From Atrichornis clamosus (lineage: Eukaryota > Chordata > Aves > Passeriformes > Menuridae), in NCBI GenBank assembly GCA_013400975.1, contig WBMZ01010861.1:367904-431903 (forward strand): 64,000 nt of DNA, given 5' to 3'. The notes beneath the pieces were generated by a model, which did no database searches, was not told the origin of the DNA, and saw only the letters and a list, made by a program, of their open reading frames with translations. Below are positions 50,161 through 60,596 of this stretch, piece by piece. Each line of letters starts with the position of its first letter. Position 1 is the first letter of the stretch. The position numbers were made by a program, and so were the translations under genes.

Positions 50161-50239
50161 GTCAAGTGACATGGGCCAACAGGCTGGATGTTGGCTCACA
50201 GATCAAGAAACTGGTCCTTGAGCTGGGACACGTGGGTTG
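50161..50239 (+). CDS. Exon-like segment, plus strand
   Basis: The acceptor 'tcctgctgttctcatttcag' is strong and the donor TTG|GTGAGA is fair. The 79 bases are two bases, 25 codons and two bases, open in this frame. The peptide reads QVTWANRLDVGSQIKK and continues LVLELGHVG. Other frames hit stops or lack splice-site agreement. It joins 52637-52673 in one frame, but not the frame that links the later segments to their longest open reading. No protein is recognised. Confidence 0.27.
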
Positions 50240-51032
50240 GTGAGAAATATAGTTGTGGCCAAAAACTCATGAAAAACACTGGACAAAAAGCTGTAATTCC
50301 TTTAAGTTTGCGAGAGCATAGCTGGGAGTAACTGAAAGCCAAAGTGACACAAATACATTTGAACATTTCTGACCAAAGCACTCTTGAGATTCTTTTCCTT
50401 TCCCCAAAATGTGACATTTTGTCTCAAGCCAGACTAAAAATATATGTTGACAGAGTGGAAATTTCACTGTGTGGAAATTCCAGCTTTGGTACTGACAATC
50501 TATATTTGGCCAGAGCCACCAGACATTTCTTAGCTATTTATTGTTGTTTATATTCAAAATGACCTTCCTAAACAGACATGAAAACATTTGGTCTCTGCCA
50601 TTTAGATCTTGCATCATGTTATAACTTAAATACTTATTGCATTTAAACTGCTCACATACATAAAAATTATACTGATGCTTAGAAAATGAAAGTGTTTGCT
50701 CTCATCTACACTGAATACGCAAAGATCTATGAAATATTTTATTTTACTCAAAGTTTTAGAGGAAGAGGAGAAAGAAATTGAGACGGATAGCACCCTCAAG
50801 AAAGATTTAACTGGGAAATTTTCAGAGCTCTGGAAAAGACCTGAAGGGAAACAAGACTGAAAAAAGTGACTGATAGGTTGCAAATGATTAATTACTACAA
50901 TAGAAGGAAAAAAAATTAGGGAAAGTATTGTCCATTCTTCTTCAAACCAGCTTAATTACGTCATTTGGACTCCAGGATGTCTGAACTGTGGAAATCTGAG
51001 TGTTAAAAAAATTAAAAAGTAACACTTATTTC

Positions 51033-51131
51033 ATTTCACTTCAGTTTCCCCATTTGTAAAATGGGCAAAATGCATCTGGTGTGCTGTGCAGTGTGTGTAG
51101 AAAACCTTTGAGAATAAAAAGCAATTATAAT
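51033..51131 (-). mobile_element. MIR-like ancient SINE fragment, possible
   Basis: 'cttcagtttccccatttgta' and 'aaatgggcaaaatgc', then 'aaaacctttgagaataaaaa', resemble the antisense core and 3' part of amniote MIR elements ('tcagtttcctcatctgtaaa', 'atggggat'). The match is from memory and short, but the phrase is characteristic. Confidence 0.45.
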
Positions 51132-51857
51132 TTTTTCTCTCTAAATTTTTTCTCTAAAGAGCTGTCATTCATAGAATTTGATGTGCTTTTCAAGTGTCTG
51201 ACTTAACCCTCTGCCCTCCCCACTCTCTGCTCTACAAGCAAACTTTTGTTGCTGCCAGCTCGTTTTACAACCAACCAAACTCCTCTGTCAGTGCAAGCTC
51301 TTAAAAAAGTCTAATTTCTTTTGACCAACCCATTTAAATGAAGAGATGGGTTAATAAGCCCCTGTCAGGACTGATGTTTAGGAGCAGATCCTGCCCTTCT
51401 TTAGGAAAGCTCCTTAGAACTGAGGGGAGCCATCACCATCACCCAGAGCAGGACTCACTCTGAACCCCCTCATTTCCCTGCCTGCCCAGCAATCCACATT
51501 TCTCCACAGCTTTGCTCCACGGATTGGAAAGGCTGAATCTTAATGGCCTTTCATTGCAAGCTTCCTTTCAGCACACAGCCCAGCAATTAGTCCCCAGCCA
51601 TGCTTCACGACCTCTGGCTGCCTCTCTGCGAGCTTTGATCACAACTTTGCTCGCTGACACACATCTAATAACCCACCGTGGCACCAACTAAGCTATCAGG
51701 TCCTAATTTATGCCTCACCCCGCATCCCAGGCCAAACAGGGGGTGTAATTAGCTATTATACCAGCCATAGGTTTGACCTGACCTCCTGTTCTGAAGTCAA
51801 GCAGGGAAAAGAAAAGAAAGAGGAAAGCTACTGGAAATGAGTTCCACGGGTCTCTGG

Positions 51858-51913
51858 AAAAAAAAAAAAAANNNNNNNNNNNNNNNNNNNNNNNNNNNNN
51901 NNAAAAAAAAAAA
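51858..51913. repeat. Poly-A tract with assembly gap
   Basis: Fourteen A (51858-51871), 31 N (51872-51902) and eleven A (51903-51913). The gap is inside a homopolymer whose true length is unknown. Open frames crossing it contain undetermined residues and are not real. Confidence 0.98.
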
Positions 51914-52636
51914 GGCAATATCCATCCCTTCAAAGAGGAGCCTGCATTGGTTTTCAGATTTCCACTGACCATGTAGTACCACCAGTAGCAGAAATTGCAT
52001 AATGTTTACCCATTACCTGGAGATATCACTCTCATTTTAGTAAAAGATAGTTCCTTTAAGATCATGCACTTCTCCATAGACAACAATACAGTCAGATAAA
52101 TGAGAAATGCTAAGAAGCCCAATATTTTTCTATGTAAATAAATAAGATGTGGAAAGAGATGTTAAACTCAGAAAGGCTTCTTCTGGGTCCCACCATTTCT
52201 GGATTTCTCAGTTACTTTTTCTCATACCGTTTCTGAATTTTTATTTTTTTTTAAGTCACATAAAACTTAGAGGTGACAGCAAGTAGGACAGGAGTAAAAG
52301 CAGTTTTATTTCAAGTCTATTTTTTCCAGGCTGAAATGAAATATTGCAGCTCTGAACTCTTGGAAAGGATGTTTATTCTACTCTAAATAAAACTGAAGTA
52401 TATTTTTAAATGAAACATCACCTCAAATTACTTTGAAAGCATCCAAATAAAAAACATTTACATTTTTTCCAAAACCCCTTTCCCATTTTCCTACTCCTTT
52501 TTTTATTTTTTTTTACCTTCTCAATCGAAACAAATCTCTTTGATCAGCACGAATTCACAAAACATTTCTGCCAACCCACTTGTATAATTCCAGTGGGAAA
52601 AATTCTTATTTGGATCAACCCTTCTGACCTGTGCAG

Positions 52637-52673
52637 TCACTGCTCCGGAGACAGAGAACAGAGCCTGGCAGAG
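52637..52673 (+). CDS. Exon-like short segment, plus strand
   Basis: A 37-base segment lies between an acceptor ending 'tctgacctgtgcag' and a strong donor, GCAGAG|GTGAGT. All three frames are open over this short length. In frame zero it reads SLLRRQRTEPGR plus one base, which matches the entry phase of 52894-52986. In the other useful frame it continues from 50161-50239. It is short, so its support comes from splice sites and context, not from its own frame. Confidence 0.25.
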
Positions 52674-52893
52674 GTGAGTGGATTTTCCTGCTGAAAAGAT
52701 GCAGCAGGGCAGTGTGGAGTGCATTCTCATCTGGCACACACCCCAGTACACAGATATCCACTGGCCAGAGCAGGCAGGAGAAGGTTCGGGTGTCTCATAT
52801 CCCACTTGGAGCAGGAGAAACTGTGCTCTGTGGGCACCCAACCTCATTGTGCTTCTGCTTCCAGCTGGGACAACCTCTGTGTCCTTTTTGCAG

Positions 52894-52986
52894 AAGAGCA
52901 ACGTGACCTGCTGCATCCAAAGTTCAACCCATCACGCAAAGTCCTCTTGGAACCAAATGCGGGATCTCTGGCGTGGACATATAAAG
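52894..52986 (+). CDS. Exon-like segment, plus strand, CpG-retaining
   Basis: The acceptor 'tctgtgtcctttttgcag' is strong and the donor AAAG|GTAGGA is fair. The 93 bases are a multiple of three. In the preferred frame (two bases, 30 codons, one base) the peptide reads EQRDLLHPKFNPSRKV then LLEPNAGSLAWTYK. Four CpGs in 93 bases stand out in this CpG-poor neighbourhood, which fits constraint. The one-base exit phase fits both 53974-54140 and 55109-55377 as the next exon. A second frame (KSNVTCCIQSS...) is also open. No protein family is recognised. Confidence 0.33.
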
Positions 52987-53973
52987 GTAGGAAAAGCTGG
53001 ATGGGTTTTTCGTATCTTTAAGCATGGAGAAGAAAAGAGAAATAAGGAGCACTCATGTTGGCCATGAGCTGGCAAGTCGGCTGTGCTGGGTTAACCAGCA
53101 GGTGCTGAGGGTTAGGGTGGTTTTATTTCAGATACATGGCAGATCACAGTGATTTTTAAAAGATATAGGTGAATTGAGCTGCTGCAGAGTTTATTTAACC
53201 ACTTCTCTGTCACATGACGAAGGAATGAAAACAGTTGTCTCATGTGTTTTCATAAAACTCTGGTCACAACTGTTATCTTTCCAATCGTGCTGCCAGCTTA
53301 GAGAAACCACTGTGGGTTTTTGCCTTAGAATAGTCTAAAATAATCTAAAAACTTTGCCGTATCAGTGATGCACAGAGGTATCTGATGTGACATTCCTTCT
53401 TTTAAAGGATCAATTCATACTTTGGGGATTTTAAACATGTATTTAAAAGTTTTTGTGAATTTCTTTATAATATGGGTCAGGGAAAAAAAAAAGCTAGCAA
53501 AAAACAATTTAAAAAAACCCATGGCCATGAATGTGAGAAGTGTTTTATTTTTCATAACTGCTCTTTGTTCTTGGTGTTACATTTCTACATTTTATTCCAC
53601 TTGAAAAGAACTCTAGTGGTCAGATGTGAATTTTTATACACTGGGAGGACATCAGGTTTTGGAGTTCAATCCTGCCCCCGTTTGTGGAGAGCCATCAAGG
53701 ACATGGCTGCACAACCCCAACTGACCTAAAATTGGTCCCATCTACTCCCTGCAAATTCTTAGAGAACAACCTTGGACCCTTCTCAGGACCTCTCTGACAG
53801 TGGTGTCCCATGTCTTGGGCCCTGCAGCATCCTGGGGATCCTGTTCCTGACGTACTAAGGAACACATGGACATTCCCTAGATGGAACAGGAAATCATTCA
53901 GCATCCCGTTCACAAGTGAAGTCAAAGTTTCCAGACAAAAGGTATTCTTCTGGCTTGTTTGAGATGAATTCAG

Positions 53974-54140
53974 TCATGCAATACCCCCAGGAGGATCAGA
54001 CAGCTGATCTTCAGGAAATACCTCTGCCAGCACTAATGGACTCGCTGTCCCCAGACAGCAGCAGCATTTCTCTTTCAAAGGAGATTCAACAGTCCAAAAA
54101 AGAGGACAAGATTCATCAGAGGTTAACAGAACACTGTTAA
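53974..54140 (+). CDS. Candidate terminal exon, plus strand
   Basis: A moderate acceptor ('gagatgaattcag') is followed by two bases, 54 codons and TAA. The frame is in phase with 52894-52986. The peptide is polar and looks like a disordered C-terminus: QYPQEDQTADLQEIPLP, then a Ser/Asp-rich SPDSSSISLS, then a Lys-rich KEIQQSKKEDKIHQ and TEHC. Joined in phase with 52637 and 52894, the open reading is about 98 codons. The acceptor is weaker than that of the alternative exon at 55109. No family is recognised. Confidence 0.28.
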
Positions 54141-55108
54141 GGATTGCAAATTTTAGAAATCCAGGTTAGACCAGTGTTACTTGTTGAGGACTAACCTGGC
54201 TGGGGAAGAGATGTGGTATGTGGAACACCCCATGTCTCAGCTTTGGAGAAGAGAAGTGTAAGGAGAGACAGTGCAGAAGCCCTTGGCCCGTTATGCAGAG
54301 GTGACTGGAGCAGTGTCATCACTAAAAGACATTATTTTAAAACACTGTGGGCCTGAGATGATTATTTAACATCATAGTTCCCTTTAAGTCAGTGCTGATA
54401 AAAATATAGTGATGGTGAAAATAGCACAGGAGAAGTGAAAAAAGAAAAAGAGCAAATTATGATCTGAATAATCTAAAAGGGATCTAGGCAATCAGGATGT
54501 CACACTCTGCCCAAAACCAGATGATGGTGAGGAAGGGGACAGTTATTCTGCCAAAAATTGGTATAAAAAGGTCTGAGAGGTAGAAGTAGAAGCTAAACAC
54601 AGACTGGAACAAATGAGAGTTATTAAATATAGCAACAACCTATTTTTCCACCAGCCACTTTCAAATCTAGACTGATCTCTGCTGCAAAGTCAGGATCCAG
54701 TGAAGATTAAAGCAAGAATAACTTCAGAGAAGTCCCTTGGCCTTTAGGAGTTGATAGGTCAAACAAGATGACAAAATAAGCCCCTTTGGGTTTAAAAATT
54801 GCTGAGCTGATGGTCTTACCAAGACATTAACAGTTCTAGACATTTGATGAGCAACACAGCCACCGTGAAACGGATTAAATGGCTTTTAATTTTTTTTAAG
54901 AAAGCATATAATTAACTAATGGAATGTGTTGCCATGGGATGTAACGGGAGCAAGTATCTTGGATTCATGTTAAGTACTACACACCTATTTGTATAAGCAC
55001 TCAGTTAAATGGTGGTCCAGACAAATTTCCATGTATCAGAGTATTTGATTAGGTAAACTTAATTTGGTTCTCTTTTTAAGCATTAATTATTTTCTTCTTG
55101 ATGGACAG
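54141..55108. other. Unique noncoding sequence
   Basis: AT-rich spacer between two candidate terminal exons. Nothing recognisable is seen. Confidence 0.45.
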
Positions 55109-55377
55109 AGAATATCTGGTTCCCATTGCTCTGCTGGGAGATGGTAATTGCCAATTCCTGTTTCACCGTGCCAGATGTTATTGCAATTTTCACAGCTCCA
55201 TTTAGAGGCTATTTCTTTGCTCCAAATGATTTGGTCTCCAAAGAGGATGCCTCAGGCCAAAGGTACCCAGCAAACATTTTTGAAGGAATCATTTCCTTGA
55301 AGATGTTTCTGTTCCATTATACAGAACAAATGTTGACCTGGTACATGAAAAGTATCTGGATTCAAGACAAGATCTAA
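55109..55377 (+). CDS. Candidate alternative terminal exon, plus strand
   Basis: The tract 'attattttcttcttg' followed by 'atggacag' gives a good acceptor. Two bases, 88 codons and TAA follow, which is long for chance. The exit phase of 52894-52986 fits this entry phase. The peptide begins NIWFPLLCWEMVIANS, has TAPFRGYFFAPNDL and KEDASGQRYPANIF, and ends MKSIWIQDKI. It is mildly hydrophobic and rich in aromatic residues, but no clear membrane segment or known domain is seen. Confidence 0.25.
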
Positions 55378-56652
55378 CCTGCACCTGCTAAAACTATTCA
55401 GAAATATCAAAATTTCAAATTTTGCAAAGACAAATTACCAACAATTAAACAGACTTGCATACTAACCTTTGCTCTGGGTTCTAATTTCTTCTTAGCTACT
55501 GAAGGACAATTTACTAATATCGTAGTGATTACAGCTCTTGGAACAATCTGCTTTAGAATCACCACATAATGTTAATTATAGGCTTCTTCCTGCCACCTCA
55601 TAATCAAAGCCCTGGGAGAATCAATATTGTGTACATCTTATATTTAAGAGATATTTAATTTGAATATTAGTATGGATGTGTGTCAGGGAAGGCCCTTGCT
55701 TAATATTTCCCAGTAACACCTTACACAATCCAATTTCAAAGCCTCTCCCTCCTTCTTGGTGTTTTTTGCCCCCAGTTATTTTCTATCAGACTCATTCATG
55801 ATCTGAACACCTACATCACACTGTACCAAATATTAAAAATAAAATAAAATTTTAAAAGGATACTTAGAGGGACAATTATCTACCTAACTAAAATTAGTCT
55901 TTATCAGGAAAGGTATGAGGCTGACACTTTTTTCCTTGGAATGTATTTATGTTAAGAATTGCTTGATTTTTAAAAAGATACTTCCAAATGAAACATTTCT
56001 TTTTGAATTGTTGTTTCAAAGCATTCAAATTAGGTTATGAGGTTATGCTGTTTGGGGGCTTTTTTTGCCACCTTTGAGGAAAACTGAGGTTTAAAAAGCA
56101 GAATTACCTGCAGGTGAGCCACTGTTTTCTCGAAGAGAAAAAATACGTTCTAAGACAGAAGGGCAAAAACGCAGTTTCTTGGACTGAACAAATTCTTTTG
56201 TGGTGGGACTACATGGTAAATTTTTTAAAGTTTTTCTGAAAAATCAGAGATTCCAATTTTTTTTTCTCACACGGAGTACAGAGCTCCTGACACTGTGTTT
56301 CTCAGTGAAACTCTGCATGTCAGCATTGACAGGTTGTTGGTCACATATATTTTGGGCACATATATCTCTATATATGGCCACTCTGGCACAGGGTCTCTAT
56401 GTCTACTTGCTTTGACTTCTCTCTCAGTGAATATCCTCCAGGAACTATCTTCCTCTTCCACCCACCTTGAGAGGTCTGAAATTTCATCTCAGATTTGATG
56501 AAGTGTCATTCCAAGAATCCCCCTACTTTTTCTCCATCTGAAACAAAATCTTTATAGGGAAGAAAAGTGACACTGCTTTATTCTGGTCTCCCGTTACCTA
56601 TACTCTGGTTCAGCTCCATTCTCTTCATCACAGTGGTTTTTAGTGTACATTT
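55378..56652. other. Unique sequence with a possible MIR-like phrase
   Basis: No gene is recognised. At about 56071-56125 'tttgaggaaaactgaggttt' and 'aaaaagcagaattacctgca' faintly resemble the sense core of MIR ('gaggaaactgaggc', 'agtaacttgcc'). The match is too short for a firm call. Confidence 0.4.
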
Positions 56653-56806
56653 ATCATGGAATCATGGAGTGCTTTGGCTTGGAAGAGTCCTTAAAGCTCA
56701 TGGACAGGGACACCTTCCACTAGACCAGGCCAAATCAAACCTGACTTTGGAAATTTCCAGGGATGGGGCATCCACAACTTCTCCGGGCAACCTGTGCCAG
56801 TGCCAA
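56653..56806 (-). mobile_element. CR1 LINE, 3' end fragment
   Basis: Antisense CR1: 'atcatggaatcatggagtgc', 'tttggcttggaagagtcctt', 'gacaccttccactagaccag', 'ttccagggatggggcatcca', 'caacttctccgggcaacctg' and 'tgccagtgcc'. A deletion removes part of the usual middle. It is 5'-truncated. Confidence 0.94.
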
Positions 56807-57357
56807 GGGAAGTCAATTTATTATACAAGTAATGACTAAGATGTAGCTGGGGTGTGAACTTTCCACACATCAGCTGCACCCTGAGCACTGCCTGCAGTGC
56901 AAACAGAAAAAATGTGGAGCAACTAAGCCCAGTTTAGGAGGGATGAGATTCCTTGTGTGTGCAGCAAGACACGTACATGTCACAGGAGGGTACACACTGG
57001 ATTTATGTCTCCTCTACTTCTCTGTAAGCCTGTCCTCTCAGTCTGTCCCAATGAAGCACTGGGTATTCCTGAATAAAGCAGGATTTTTGTGAGTTCATAG
57101 CACATTAAATATTTCAATAGACAAATAATAATAAAATCTGATAGTACTTCAGAAATCAATGGGGGAAATTTAGTGATTCAAACATTGATTTTTGAAACAC
57201 TAATTATCAGGATAACAGACTCCAGAGCCTTTTCTCTGGTCTAATTTTAGCTTGCCCTGAGAGCAGAAGCAATCTTTCTGCTAGTATCAAAATCCTGCTG
57301 CAGCAGGAAGGTGCCTGATGCATGCAAAGATGTGATTATCCTTAGGAAGGAGAGATC

Positions 57358-57478
57358 CTATAGCTGTGGTCGTGCTGGGGCAGTGTGCTGACTCAACATA
57401 ACATCCCCTGTGAATGTGACAACTGCATGGTTTGCAGTTTTGGAAATCCAAGCATCTTTCTGGGTATTAGTCTGGAGG
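57358..57478 (-). CDS. Weak candidate terminal exon, minus strand
   Basis: On the minus strand the tract 'cagcttctttcttgtccaca' followed by G is a strong acceptor. One base, 39 codons and TAG follow. The peptide begins LQTNTQKDAWISKT, continues ANHAVVTFTGDVML and ends TAPARPQL. Its one-base entry phase does not fit the one-base exit of 60209-60333. No protein is recognised. Confidence 0.2.
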
Positions 57479-59282
57479 CTGTGGACAAGAAAGAAGCTGC
57501 AGAGCAGTGGATGAGGGATTAGCAAGTGCACAGAGGTCACAGTGCTAAACAATATCTGAACTTCACAGTTTAGGTCCTGCTCTGGTAAACAGGGTTAGGA
57601 GTTGAGCAGAGCTTTTTTCCTCAGTCTATGGCTGTCCTGGAGTCAGTGTAACAAATAGTGTTTGTTAGCTGACAGCATGGTCCCGTGGTCAGAAATTTGT
57701 TTTGTAAATACCTCTGTGTCAGAGGCAGGTTACAAAAGAGTTCATAAGCTAAAAGCAGGCAGAGGTGGTGAGCACAGGCAGACATGACCCGAGCCATTTG
57801 TTTGACTGGACTGAGTTCTGGGGAGAGGAAAATAGGTCTAATACTGTCTCTTTCTATGCTCATTTCTCACCTTGATTCTGTGCTTGATTAATTTAAGGTA
57901 TAGGCAGGCAAACTTTGTATATTTAGCTGAAGTTGTTTAAGGAGTTGATGCTTGCTACAGGATTTTGGTACAGGCTGCTGTGACTGCTGCTGAAAGACAG
58001 AGTGAGTGCTCCCAGTGCATTTCAGGGCAAAATAGTCGTGGTTTAAGCAAAGCCATCTGTGAGCTAAAGTTCCAGCTGTTTCTGTGGTGATGCTGCTTTT
58101 ACTGTCATAGAGAGAGGACCTGAGGCACAAAGGGCTCAGACTTGTCATCATGTCACTACCGTTTAATACAGGAACAGGTAAAATGAAGCAGCTTTACACT
58201 TTGCTGTTGTTGAAGGTTGCCAGGTGTAGGGAGCTGTGACTCACCATTCAAGTGAAATTTATCTGCATCCAAGAAGACAAACACATGCTACACAAGCTGG
58301 TCCCCCTCAGTCCCCTTCCTAGTTAACTCTGACATAGCTAGATCTCTTTGGGGCCTTGACTTCTGTATAAGATAAAACACATCACTGATGCTTCAACATC
58401 TGGCCAGTGACTGTGAAGGGAATCCAGCCAGCCACATCCTAGCTGGATTGCAGGTGTCTCCATGTGTCCCTTCTTTCACCCTCTCCCCAGTGTGCTGCTG
58501 GGCAGTTTGGTGAGTGCAAGCGCAGAAACGTGGGCAGGAGGGCAAATGCAAAACCTTCTGAAAGCTTTTCCTTCTCCAGCCCATTTTTTGCAACCTGCAT
58601 CCCCTCGCTGGCTGAGCTGGATTAAGTCTCCATGACGGGAAGTCAGGAATGTAGATTTATTCAGACTTGTTGAAATGGTGGCACACATCCCAAGGAAGAC
58701 AAATAGCCTTTTGTGAGATAATTTGCTAACACTGTTCCTCCCTAACATGCATCTGTCCTGTTATCGCATGACTAATATGGACATAACCCTGCACACTTTT
58801 ATCTGACATGCATGAATATGTCATCCTGATTTGTGTCTCTCTTGGTTGGGTGAAGAAGCCAATGGACTTGTGCCCAAGCAAAACTTGCTGAACCGAGATC
58901 AAAATCTGGTGTGTGTTTTTAATTCGCTGCTCGTGCCTATTTGCAAGGAGTGGCTTCAATTCATAGCAACATTTGCAGAAGAGCTGTTTTTCATTCTGTT
59001 GTTCCTTTAACCATGTGTAGAAGAATTCACAGAATAAAAGTATTTGTTATTCACTATCAACAAGACAGTGATTCCTGTTAGTCATATTATTTTTTTGGTT
59101 AAAAGGGTGGTGGGCATCTGATCAGGAAGAAACCTGCCTTGTGAGTAATCCTACACAATGAGTAATGAATAGTGGATTCATCTTGTTCTTTTATAGCATT
59201 TTAATGAACACTATAAAATTCTGCAGCATTTAATGACTAATTTGATGTCAATAGTAATCTGATGTAAATAGCATGACTCATT

Positions 59283-59320
59283 CTGCAGATAGGGAAATTG
59301 AGGTACAGGGCAAGTCAGTG
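59283..59320 (+). mobile_element. MIR-like ancient SINE core, possible
   Basis: 'ctgcagatagggaaattgag' followed by 'gtacagggcaagtca' resembles the MIR core phrase 'ttacagatgaggaaactgag' followed by 'gcacagag'. The fragment is short, and flanking similarity has decayed. Confidence 0.35.
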
Positions 59321-59570
59321 TTTCTGGATGAAGAGTCCTGGATCCCAACTCAGCAAAACTTCTGCTAAGCTTAAACAGAAGGCAGAAACCCTTCCCAAAT
59401 CTGTACTAACAGGTCATTCAGAAGTTTTAATTCCACCTGTGCCTCTTCAGCAGGTTTCCTGTGTGAATTCATCTTCTTCCAGTGAATGGTGGGCAGTGAT
59501 GTTGCCTCTAGAAACCACTGCTGAGCTTGTGAGAGCGTCAGGGACTGGAATGATTCTTTCTTGGGCACCT

Positions 59571-59662
59571 AGAATCACAGAATATCCTGAGTTGGAAGGA
59601 AACCACAAGGACAATCAAAATCAAACTCCTGGTCTTGTATGCCTCTTAGTACAAGCAGGACC
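59571..59662 (-). mobile_element. CR1 LINE tail fragment
   Basis: 'agaatcacagaatatcctga', 'gttggaaggaaaccacaagg' and 'tcaaactcctggtcttgtat' match a CR1 subfamily 3' end in antisense. The open plus-strand frame 59298-59696 runs through it and is not a gene. Confidence 0.85.
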
Positions 59663-60208
59663 TTCTCTTGACTCTGCAACCAATGTCAGTTGTTAGGAAG
59701 AATGTTTCCAAATAAATTTTGAGTTGAAAGGCAATTTTTTTTGTTTCCTTCAGAATATTTGACTTTCACAAAATCAGCCCCATTGAAAGCTGAATGCTTT
59801 CCCTCTCCAGCCCAGACCAAGAAAACTTTTGAATGAATTTTTTTGACTTTTTCTCCATACAAGCATCACATTACATGATCTCACCACAGTGAAATCCAGC
59901 CCTGAAAAGACGTTAATTAAAATCCTAATCAATGGATAAACAACAAGTTCTAGCTACATCCTAGACACAGTTTCCAAAAGTACCTCCTTTCTTCAAAGCA
60001 AAACAAACCAAGAGATCCAACTAATATTTAACAGTGTTTGTGCCTTACTGAGAGGTATTTGGGTTGTTTGGCGTTACTTTCCTGATTATCCACATGATGA
60101 GGACGGCCAGATTCGTGCCAGTGTTGTAATTCCACCCTTCAGAGGATGTTGGTTTTCCTCTTACACAGGAATTACTCAACTCTTACAGGACAGTTTCTTT
60201 GCATTTAC
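59663..60208. other. Unique noncoding sequence
   Basis: No repeat or gene is recognised. If the minus-strand exon at 60209 is real, this is its downstream intron. Confidence 0.45.
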
Positions 60209-60333
60209 CTTGTTGGAGCTGATGGCACAGTTCTGTGCAGGAATCGGCTCGGTCCTTTGGCTTGTACAGCAGAAACTGTACAAACAACTCTCTCTCTTCC
60301 CAGTCAATAAAAAGCTCTAAAACTATTAAAGTC
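60209..60333 (-). CDS. Best internal exon candidate, unrecognised protein
   Basis: On the minus strand the acceptor 'tttctctctttactttgtag' is near ideal and the donor CAAG|GTAAAT is good. The 125 bases are one base, 41 codons and one base, and this is the only frame free of stops. The peptide begins TLIVLELFIDWEERELF, continues VQFLLYKPKDRADSC and ends TELCHQLQQ. It looks like two or three amphipathic helices of the kind found in Armadillo/HEAT-like proteins, but that is only an impression and no gene could be named. Two CpGs are retained. No partner exon in matching phase (exit one base) was found within the window. Confidence 0.45.
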
Positions 60334-60428
60334 CTACAAAGTAAAGAGAGAAATACATTGTTAGAGAGTGGATCGTAGACAAAAACAAAGAAGCAACTAC
60401 TCAAAAGCAGTGATTTCTTCCGAACCTT

Positions 60429-60596
60429 TTAAAAAAGGTAAATCCATTGTGTCTTTTTATGAAGTTTGGTAGGGAATAAATCCAGATTAAACACATGACT
60501 TAGGAACCACTCTCCTGCAGAGATCCATGAGTCTCTGCTTTTCCCCAGCAAAGCTGAAGTCAGCTTAAAAATCTTCCATTCTGCCACCTTCTTCCC
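60429..60596 (-). CDS. Weak candidate terminal exon, minus strand
   Basis: The acceptor 'agtattttttgacag' is followed by 55 codons and TAA with no leftover base. The peptide begins GKKVAEWKIFKLTSALL, continues GKSRDSWISAGEWFLSHVF and ends TQWIYLF. It has no ATG. It lies upstream of 60209-60333 on the same strand but ends in a stop, so the two cannot be consecutive exons of one coding transcript. No protein is recognised. Confidence 0.18.
   Translation of the reverse strand, partial: GKKVAEWKIFKLTSALLGKSRDSWISAGEWFLSHVFNLDLFPTKLHKKTQWIYLF

Larger units (their letters stand above)
50240..52636. other. Unique sequence, possible conserved noncoding part
   Basis: No gene is recognised. It contains an ancient-SINE-like phrase at 51033-51131, an assembly gap at 51872-51902, and a stretch at 51420-51790 rich in TAAT/ATTA-type sites that could be an enhancer. 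T-runs lie near 52236-52252 and 52499-52514. Confidence 0.45.
56807..59570. other. Unique noncoding sequence
   Basis: No named gene is visible. One weak minus-strand exon candidate (57358-57478) is listed separately. An MIR-like phrase lies at 59283-59320. Confidence 0.45.

Noticed and set aside
51715..52000. Minus-strand frames containing undetermined residues
   Set aside because: They cross the N gap and poly-A tract, giving poly-Phe and X residues. Artefact.
59298..59696. 132-codon plus-strand open frame
   Set aside because: Its end runs through a CR1 tail and its start through an MIR-like phrase. No domain is recognised.
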